Made by a program: the position numbers and the translations under genes. Shown in pieces: positions 58,122 through 64,000 of a DNA stretch of 64,000 nt. Within the stretch, counting starts at the first letter, position 1, and every line of letters begins with the position of its first letter. A model generated the notes under the pieces. It saw only the letters and a list, made by a program, of their open reading frames with translations. It was not told the DNA's origin and did no database searches. This DNA is from Rhodococcus spongiicola (GTDB lineage Bacteria > Actinomycetota > Actinomycetes > Mycobacteriales > Mycobacteriaceae): the NCBI RefSeq assembly GCF_004011835.1, contig NZ_RKLN01000001.1, positions 124,001 through 188,000 on the forward strand. The letters are read 5' to 3'.

Positions 58122-60986
58122 CTAGCGAGGTTCGGCCACCGGGCCCTCCACCAATTCGCCGACCAGCCGATCGACCTGCTCACGCGTCAGGTGAGCACCC
58201 ATCGTGGCGTACTGTTCATACTCCTCGTCGTCGAGTGCGTTGTGGACAGTGGCCGCCTCGATCGGACCGTCCACCACGTCGATCCAGGTCGGCAGGAATC
58301 CGGCCTGCGCACCGAGCGCATCCGCCGCGCCCATCAGCACCGCGCCATCCGTGGGACGACCCGCGGACGCCAGTACGGCCGCCGTCGAGTGGACCATCAC
58401 CAACCACGAGATGACGTCGTCCTCCTCGAGTTCCGCCCGCAGCACCCGCATCGTGGCGAGTGCACCTTCGACGTCACCGGCGTCGGACGCGGCCTTCATC
58501 AGCCCCCACGTCGACGCCGTCACCGCCCATCGATGCCCGCAACGCTCGCCGACTCGAATCGCCGCACGCAGTTCGTTTCGGGCCTCCTCGACCGATCCAA
58601 CCGTGCGCAACAACAGGCCCAGCACGGTCCGCGCCTCGGTCTCCGTCCACTCCGAATGGTGTTCGGCCGCGACCTTCACGGCATTCCGGGCGGGTTCGAC
58701 CGCCGCCTCCGGCTGCCCCTGCATCGCGACGAACAGTGCTCGCCACGCCTCGTCGCGGGCCATCTCGCCGATGTCGCCGATCGACGACCACAGGTGCGCG
58801 GCCCGGCGGGCCGCGTCCTCGGCTATCGCCGCGTCACCGGTCAAGTAGGTCAGCGACGACAGACCGTCGAGGGCACGCGCCATCACGCGCGGCTCGGGCG
58901 GCCGCCAGTCCCCCGCGACCATGTCGAGCGCGGTCCGCAGGAACTTCAGGCCCTCACCGACGTTCCCGGTCCGATACCAGAACCACGAGAGGTAACCGGC
59001 CAGTTCGAGTGCGTAGTGAGCATCGTCCGCCGCGAACGCCGACTCGAGGGCCGCTCGATGTTCGGCCTGGTCCTCGGTGAGCCGGGTGAGGGCATGCCCG
59101 GCGCGGGCACTTCGCAACATGCCGGCGGCACTCTCGACCCGCGACATCACGAACGCGCGGTGAGCAGCGTGGATTGCGACCGACTCGGCATCGTCGGCCT
59201 GCTCGCGCGCGAACTGGCGGATTGATGCGAGCATCCGGTAGCGCGTGGGTGACGTTCCCGGCACCACCCGCAGCAAGCCTCGGCGCACGAGCACCGTCAG
59301 CAGGGCCGACACGTCGGCCTCCGCGGCGAATTCGTACATCGCGGCCGCGCCCTCGGCATCGAACGAACCCGCGAACACCGAGGTTCGGCGCAGCAGCATC
59401 GCCTCCGCGTCCGACAACAGACTGTTGACCCAGTCCACGACGTCCCACATCCGTCCGCGTGGACCGATCTGCGGGTCCGGAACTCCGTGCAGCAGCGCCA
59501 TGTGTCTCGCGAGACCGTCGGCGATCTCGGCTTCGCTCATGTAGCGCAACTGCGCCGCAGCCAACTCGACGCCGAGGGGAATGCCCACGACCGCGGTACA
59601 GACGGCCCGCACCGACCGCTCGTTCTTGTGCTCCAACCGCCATGTGGCGTCGACACCGGCCGCGCGCTCGGCGAACAGTTCGAGCGCGTCGCCGTCCACC
59701 GACAAAGACGTGACCTCGTGCACGGCCTCGCCCGCGACCCCGAGCGCTCCCTGGCCGGTGACGATCACGTGGACGCCCTTGCAGCACTCGACGATCGCCC
59801 GCACCGTGTCCGCCGTGTAGTCGACGACGTGGTCGCAGTTGTCGAGAACGAGGACGCTCGACTTCGCGGCCATCACTTCGGCCAAGTGTATTGCGGATCC
59901 GACGCCCGGCAGAGAGAGGACCGTCGCGATGGTCGACGGGATCAATGCCCCGTCGCTGACCTTTGCGAGATCGACGATCCAAGGCCCGTCCGACATCTCC
60001 TTCCGTCGGCATACCTCGACGGCAAGTCGTGTCTTGCCGACCCCCGGTGGACCCACCAGCGTCACCAGTCGACTCTCGTCCAGTAACTCCACGAGACGCG
60101 TTACGTCGTCCTCGCGATCGACCAACCCGGTCCCCGGCAGGACCAGGTTCGACCCGGGCAGAATCGGCGGCGGCGACACCTCGGCCGTCTCGAGGTAGGT
60201 GCTGTCTTTCTCCAGGATCGCCCGCTCGAGCCGACGAAGACCGACGCCGATCTCGCAACCGAGACCATCGTCGTAGATGGCGCGACAGCGTCGCAGCGCG
60301 GCGAGCGCATGCGCATCCTGACCGGATCGGGCGAGCCCCAGCACCAGCAGTTCCCACGCGCGCTCGTCGAGCGGGTGATCCACCACCAGAGCCTCACCTT
60401 CGACCGCCGCCGACGCGGGCTCGCCCCCGGCGATTTGCGCCCGGGCCAGCGCGATCCGGGCCTCGAACCGACGTGCGGTCAGCCGCGCCACCGCGGATTC
60501 GATGAACTCGGTCTCGATGAACGCCTCCGTCGGAATGCCGGCGAACGCGAAGCCCTTCCACAGGCGCAGCCCCTGACGGTAGGCGTCGGCCGCGGCGTCG
60601 GGCGCCCGCTCGAGCATTGCGTCACCGCGGCGCACCTCATCGACGAATCGGGCCGAATCGACGGCGTCACGAGGCACGACGATCTGGTAACGCGTTCCCT
60701 CCCGGACCAGGACATCGCCATCTCCGCCCAGGTCGGCGCCGAGTCGGCTTCGGAGTCGCTCGAGGGCCTGCGCCAAGGCGTCCGGGCCGTCCGCACCCTG
60801 CCCGTTCCCTTCCGACGCCCCCGTACATCGCACCTGGGCGCGCAGCCGCTCGATGTCCACCGAATGCGGAAACGCCACGAGCAGCGCGGCGAGCAGTGCC
60901 CGCTCCTGCTGATCGAGGCCGATCGGGTTACCCCCGCGCCGGGCCGTGACGGGACCCAGCACCGCGAACTCGATTTTGTTCGCCAC
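58122..60986 (-). CDS. AfsR/SARP-type regulator: BTAD, NB-ARC and TPR-like domains
   Basis: 954 residues. N-terminus (1-100): OmpR-like winged helix, visible as LDQQERALLAALLVAFPHSV and ALAQALERLRSRLG but with weak conservation. Residues 110-260: BTAD (DSARFVDEVRRGDAMLERAP; ALAALRRCRAIYDDGLGCEI). NB-ARC: Walker A LVGPPGVGKTRLAVEVCRRK (residues 309-328), Walker B-type VLVLDNCDHVV. The C-terminal 300 residues are helical repeats (TPR-like). AfsR-like proteins control secondary metabolism or catabolic genes. The GTG at 60984-60986 has GGGAG five bases upstream. It sits between a lyase and an ACAD pair, so local control is plausible but unproven. Confidence 0.88.
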   Translation of the reverse strand: MANKIEFAVLGPVTARRGGNPIGLDQQERALLAALLVAFPHSVDIERLRAQVRCTGASEGNGQGADGPDALAQALERLRSRLGADLGGDGDVLVREGTRYQIVVPRDAVDSARFVDEVRRGDAMLERAPDAAADAYRQGLRLWKGFAFAGIPTEAFIETEFIESAVARLTARRFEARIALARAQIAGGEPASAAVEGEALVVDHPLDERAWELLVLGLARSGQDAHALAALRRCRAIYDDGLGCEIGVGLRRLERAILEKDSTYLETAEVSPPPILPGSNLVLPGTGLVDREDDVTRLVELLDESRLVTLVGPPGVGKTRLAVEVCRRKEMSDGPWIVDLAKVSDGALIPSTIATVLSLPGVGSAIHLAEVMAAKSSVLVLDNCDHVVDYTADTVRAIVECCKGVHVIVTGQGALGVAGEAVHEVTSLSVDGDALELFAERAAGVDATWRLEHKNERSVRAVCTAVVGIPLGVELAAAQLRYMSEAEIADGLARHMALLHGVPDPQIGPRGRMWDVVDWVNSLLSDAEAMLLRRTSVFAGSFDAEGAAAMYEFAAEADVSALLTVLVRRGLLRVVPGTSPTRYRMLASIRQFAREQADDAESVAIHAAHRAFVMSRVESAAGMLRSARAGHALTRLTEDQAEHRAALESAFAADDAHYALELAGYLSWFWYRTGNVGEGLKFLRTALDMVAGDWRPPEPRVMARALDGLSSLTYLTGDAAIAEDAARRAAHLWSSIGDIGEMARDEAWRALFVAMQGQPEAAVEPARNAVKVAAEHHSEWTETEARTVLGLLLRTVGSVEEARNELRAAIRVGERCGHRWAVTASTWGLMKAASDAGDVEGALATMRVLRAELEEDDVISWLVMVHSTAAVLASAGRPTDGAVLMGAADALGAQAGFLPTWIDVVDGPIEAATVHNALDDEEYEQYATMGAHLTREQVDRLVGELVEGPVAEPR

Positions 60987-61019
60987 GACTCGCTCCCTTC
61001 ACTGCCCGTCACGCCCGCC

Positions 61020-61100
61020 GTCAGTCCGTAGCGTCCACCGTGCCGTGTCAATCCGTGGCATCCACCATGCCGTGTCAATCCGTGGCATCCACCATGCCGT
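61020..61100 (-). repeat. Three 27-bp tandem repeats covering an ACAD stop codon
   Basis: The unit GTCAATCCGTGGCATCCACC plus ATGCCGT occurs at 61047-61073 and 61074-61100 without change and at 61020-61046 with four differences. The rightmost copy holds the stop and last codons of the acyl-CoA dehydrogenase at 61075; the other two are in the gap before the AfsR-type gene. Confidence 0.9.
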
Positions 61101-62208
61101 GCCCCGCGACGTCCGCGACCAGTACCCGCAGGTGATCGTCGGTCGCACCGAGGGTGTGTTCGATCGCCGTCAGCCGTGACACGTAGCGCCCCACGGCGTA
61201 CTCGGCGGTCATGCCGATTCCGCCGTGCATCTGGATCGCCTCCTGCCCGATATGCCGCGCCGATCGCCCGATCCGCAGCTTGGCGCGCGAGGCCACCACC
61301 GGATCTACGACCCCGTCCGCGAGCGACATCATCGCGTACAGGCTCATGCTGCGGGCCAGTTCCAGTGACACGTACATGTCCGCCGCACGGTGCGTGAGAG
61401 TCTGGAAGCGGGCCAGTGGCACTCCGAATTGCTTACGGGTACGCAGGTATTCGGTGGTCAGGCGCAGCACCTCCTCCATCGCCCCGACGGCCTCGGCGCA
61501 CAGCGCCGCCTGTGCCCGCACGTGCGCGGCACGAATCGCGACGACGGCATCGCCGCCGCTACCGAGCGGCTCCGCGTACACGTTCCGGAAGTCGACTTGC
61601 GCGGCGCGGAGTCCGTCGTGGGTGGCGTACGGCTTCCGTTCCAGACCCGGCGCGTCCGCGTTCACGAGGAACAATCCGACGCCACCGTCGGGTAGTGCCG
61701 CCGAGACGACGAACGTGTCCGCGTTGTCGCCGTGAAGCACCGGGTTCTTCGTCCCCGATACCGTCCACGAATCCGCCTGCCGGACAGCGCTGGTGACGAC
61801 GTCGACGGCGGGCCAACGGGACCCGGGTTCGGCGTGGGCGAATGCCAGCAGCGTCCCGCCCGCAGTCACGTCGGGCAGGATCTTCCGTCGCTGCGCCTCA
61901 CTGCCCATATCGGCGATCAGCCCGCCAGGCAACATCACCGCGTCGAGGACCGGCTCCGGTGCCAGTCGTCGCCCCAACTCCGTCATCACGAGCCCGACCT
62001 CGACCGCACCGGCGCCCGATCCGCCGTCCTCCTCGGCGAATCCGAGCCCTAGGAGACCGGTATCGGCGAGCCGCCGCCACACGTCCACACTCCACCCTCG
62101 CGGTGTCGCCTTGACCGCGTCCAGCGTCTCGGCGTCGTAGCTACGGTCGAGAAGCTCCCTCGTGGTGTCCCTCAGCAGCTTCTGTTCGTCGTCGAGTTCG
62201 AAGTCCAT
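61075..62208 (-). CDS. Acyl-CoA dehydrogenase, subunit-like member A
   Basis: 377 residues, FAD-dependent oxidoreductase fold. Seen: FELDDEQKLLRDTTRELLDR at the N-terminus, AHAEPGSRWPA region, and the C-terminal HGGIGMTAEYAVGRYVSRLT. The usual C-terminal catalytic IYEG motif is absent, so if active it uses another Glu or works with its partner. Nine bases separate its start from the stop of the other ACAD gene. Such two-gene ACADs in actinobacteria (for example ChsE types) form heterotetramers in sterol or side-chain oxidation. Confidence 0.87.
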   Translation of the reverse strand: MDFELDDEQKLLRDTTRELLDRSYDAETLDAVKATPRGWSVDVWRRLADTGLLGLGFAEEDGGSGAGAVEVGLVMTELGRRLAPEPVLDAVMLPGGLIADMGSEAQRRKILPDVTAGGTLLAFAHAEPGSRWPAVDVVTSAVRQADSWTVSGTKNPVLHGDNADTFVVSAALPDGGVGLFLVNADAPGLERKPYATHDGLRAAQVDFRNVYAEPLGSGGDAVVAIRAAHVRAQAALCAEAVGAMEEVLRLTTEYLRTRKQFGVPLARFQTLTHRAADMYVSLELARSMSLYAMMSLADGVVDPVVASRAKLRIGRSARHIGQEAIQMHGGIGMTAEYAVGRYVSRLTAIEHTLGATDDHLRVLVADVAGHGMVDATD

Positions 62209-62217
62209 GCCCCCGCC

Positions 62218-63393
62218 TCACAATCCCAGGATCGAGGAGGCGATGATGCTGCGCTGCACCTCGCTCGACCCGCTGTAGATCGACATCTTCCGATAGTTCA
62301 GATAGGTCGGGGCCGCGCGCTGGGCCCACATCGGGCTCGCGATGTCGGGCCCGGCGTCGAACGGCAGCGAGTCCGGTCCAGCAACGTCGACGAGAAGTTC
62401 GGTCGCCGCCTGCTGGAGCTCCGAGCCCCTCAGCTTCAACAGCGACGACGCGGGATCCGGCTTGCCGTGGGCCGAACTCGCGACCACCCGCAGCTGCGTC
62501 AACTCCAGCGCGAGCAGCTCGTTTTCGAGTTCCGCCACCCGGGCCGCGAACAGCGGGTCGTCGAGCAGCGTGCCCGACCCTGTCGGCGTGCGGGCCGCGT
62601 GTTCCTTCGCCCGCGCCAGCTTGACCCTGGCGCGGCCCACCCCCGTGACCCCGGTCCGCTCGTTGCCGAGGAGGAACTTCGCGTAACTCCAGCCGGCGTT
62701 CTCCTCACCGACCAGGTTTTCGACGGGAACACGGACCTCGTCGAAGAACACCTCGTTGACCTCGTAGCTGCCGTCGATCAACCGGATCGGGCGCACCGTG
62801 ACCCCAGGCGAGCTGAGGTCGATGAGCAGGAACGAGATGCCGGCCTGCTTCTTCGGGGCATTCGGGTCGGTACGGACCAGGCAGAAGATCCAGTCCGCGT
62901 GCTGGGCCAGGGTCGTCCACGTCTTCTGCCCGTTCACGACGTAGTGGTCACCGTCGCGCACCGCCCGCGTCTGCAGCGACGCCAGATCGGACCCGGCACC
63001 GGGCTCGGAAAAACCCTGACACCACCAGATGTCGAGGTTCGCGGTCGGTGGGAGGAAGCGGGCCTTCTGTTCCTCGGAACCGAAGTTGGCAATCACCGGT
63101 CCGACCATGTTCACGTTGAACGCGAGCGGTTCGGGAACCGCGGCCAGCTGCATCTCGTCGCGCCAGATGTGACGTTGCACCTCCGACCAGTCGCGGCCAC
63201 CCCACCGGACCGGCCAGTGCGGCACCGCCAGGCCTGCGGCGTTGAGCGTTCGTTGTGTCGTGACGAAGTCGTCGCGACCAATCGGCGCTCCGGACGCCAC
63301 CCGTTCGCGGATCCCCTCCGGGATCTGGGTTCGGAAGAACGTTCGCATCTCGTCCCGGAACGCTCGTTCTTCGGTGGTCAAGGCCAAATTCAT
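62218..63393 (-). CDS. Acyl-CoA dehydrogenase, subunit-like member B
   Basis: 391 residues. Seen: LTTEERAFRDEMRTFFRTQI, WWCQGFSEPGAGSDLASLQT (the conserved SEPGAGSD FAD/substrate loop), NGQKTWTTLAQHADWIFCLV, and C-terminal YRKMSIYSGSSEVQRSIIAS. In ordinary ACADs the IYEGTSEVQR Glu is the base; here it is Ser (IYSGSSEV), so this chain alone probably lacks the usual base. First gene of the pair, with the A-type gene following. A likely heteromeric enzyme acting on an unusual acyl-CoA. Confidence 0.9.
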   Translation of the reverse strand: MNLALTTEERAFRDEMRTFFRTQIPEGIRERVASGAPIGRDDFVTTQRTLNAAGLAVPHWPVRWGGRDWSEVQRHIWRDEMQLAAVPEPLAFNVNMVGPVIANFGSEEQKARFLPPTANLDIWWCQGFSEPGAGSDLASLQTRAVRDGDHYVVNGQKTWTTLAQHADWIFCLVRTDPNAPKKQAGISFLLIDLSSPGVTVRPIRLIDGSYEVNEVFFDEVRVPVENLVGEENAGWSYAKFLLGNERTGVTGVGRARVKLARAKEHAARTPTGSGTLLDDPLFAARVAELENELLALELTQLRVVASSAHGKPDPASSLLKLRGSELQQAATELLVDVAGPDSLPFDAGPDIASPMWAQRAAPTYLNYRKMSIYSGSSEVQRSIIASSILGL

Positions 63394-63576
63394 CGACGAT
63401 TTCCTCCACGCGGATCGGTCGGGTCCTCGATGCGAACGCTACTCCCCTCGGGCAAGAGGAATGGAGGCTTTGCACGGGTGACGTGCATGCCCGGGGCAAG
63501 TCCCCCACCAGCAGATCGGCCACCGCGGCGGTACCTTCACGGCCGAACACCGTGGAGGTACCGCCGCCGGTCACAC

Positions 63577-64000
63577 CTACACGTCGGCGATAGCCTCGAG
63601 CGGCTTGGTCCGTGCCGCCCGGGCTGCCGGCCACAGTGCCGCGAGGACACCGACCACACCGGACCCGATCAACATGGCGACTACCTGGCCCCACGGGACC
63701 GCGATCCGATCGAGCCCCTGGTCGGCGAGCGTCTGCACGAAACCCCAGCCGAACACGACACCGAGGAGCACGCCCACGAGGGCCCCGAACACCGCGATCA
63801 GGACCGACTCGATATAGATGGTGCGGCGCACCTGGACCCGCTGCATGCCGACCGCCCGCAGCATCCCGATCTCACGTCGTCGTTCGACGACCGAGAGCGC
63901 CAGGGTGTTCACGATGCCCAGGATCGCGATGACCACCGCGAGCGCCAGCAGTCCGTACAGCACCGCGAGGAGGGTGTCGATCTGCTGGGCCTGGCTGCCC
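63577..64000 (-). CDS. FtsX-like ABC transporter permease, C-terminal part (cut by window edge)
   Basis: The frame runs off the right edge; 140 residues of the C-terminus are present. Seen: helices ALAVVIAILGIVNTLALSVV, VERRREIGMLRAVGMQRVQV (the coupling helix typical of FtsX-type permeases), IYIESVLIAVFGALVGVLLG, and a final GVLAALWPAARAARTKPLEA. Function: part of an exporter or lipoprotein-handling complex, with its ATPase presumably outside the window. Confidence 0.9.
   Translation of the reverse strand, partial: GSQAQQIDTLLAVLYGLLALAVVIAILGIVNTLALSVVERRREIGMLRAVGMQRVQVRRTIYIESVLIAVFGALVGVLLGVVFGWGFVQTLADQGLDRIAVPWGQVVAMLIGSGVVGVLAALWPAARAARTKPLEAIADV

Noticed and set aside
58954-60357. 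467-codon frame in the AfsR-type gene
   Set aside because: Same strand but different frame; lacks any domain while the main frame has Walker A, BTAD and NB-ARC.
1-64000. CRISPR array, tRNA or rRNA genes
   Set aside because: No regularly spaced direct repeats with unique spacers, no cloverleaf with a TTCGA arm in the gaps, and no rRNA motifs were seen by eye.

Overview
The window is high-GC actinobacterial DNA. GTG and TTG starts are frequent, many genes overlap by GTGA or ATGA, and short palindromes suggest operators. An antigen-85-like mycolyltransferase gene, a recCBD operon and numerous CoA-metabolism genes fit a mycolic-acid-containing genus such as Rhodococcus or Nocardia. That assignment is inferred from gene content, not from a marker gene. 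I saw no rRNA, tRNA, insertion sequence, prophage or CRISPR array. Both edges cut genes (1-100 and 63577-64000).

Layout. 1-3853: a catabolic CoA operon (family I CoA-transferase, enoyl-CoA hydratase, a cut third gene) behind a LacI-family regulator, with three candidate operators. 3862-12328: recC-recB-recD, translationally coupled. 12786-18585: a GNAT gene; an HxlR regulator divergent from an MFS-thioesterase-thiolase operon; a WYL regulator divergent from a PNPOx-like flavoprotein. 19174-25348: the most unusual part, an ADP-ribose locus with three macro-domain genes, an ADP-ribosylglycohydrolase, an NrtR-like regulator with an eroded Nudix box, and a YbjN/CesT-chaperone-like protein. One C-terminal module of about 100 residues is attached to two of the macro proteins and to the chaperone-like protein. 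25573-34227: a membrane protein, a small GNAT, a very large P-type ATPase flanked by two small proteins with a common motif, a RibD/DHFR-like protein and an LCM-type methyltransferase.

34281-39581: a DesK/NarL-type two-component system divergent from a MacB/FtsX-type ABC transporter. 39574-44656: a carboxylesterase, then a TPP-riboswitch-controlled operon for salvage of thiamine pyrimidine (tenA plus an NMT1-like binding protein, permease and ATPase). 44790-49977: a secreted protein with an almost perfect internal duplication, a mycolyltransferase-like esterase, a VOC protein, a family 5 uracil-DNA glycosylase, a sirtuin and a chorismate mutase. 49990-52521: a GntR regulator and allophanate hydrolase with a nearby palindrome. 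52883-63393: two SDRs, an unknown helical protein, a class III CoA-transferase coupled to an HMG-CoA-lyase-like gene, an AfsR/SARP-type regulator, and a two-gene acyl-CoA dehydrogenase pair. The right edge cuts an FtsX-type permease.

How the genes work together. In the ADP-ribose locus, two operons diverge from one intergenic region in which three GCGCTAA half-sites cover both predicted promoters. This suggests that one regulator, probably the NrtR-like protein, controls both arms. The macro and glycohydrolase enzymes would remove or bind ADP-ribose on targets, and the shared module may dock them to the chaperone-like partner; that last point is inference. In the thiamine operon the start codon of tenA itself forms part of riboswitch helix P1.
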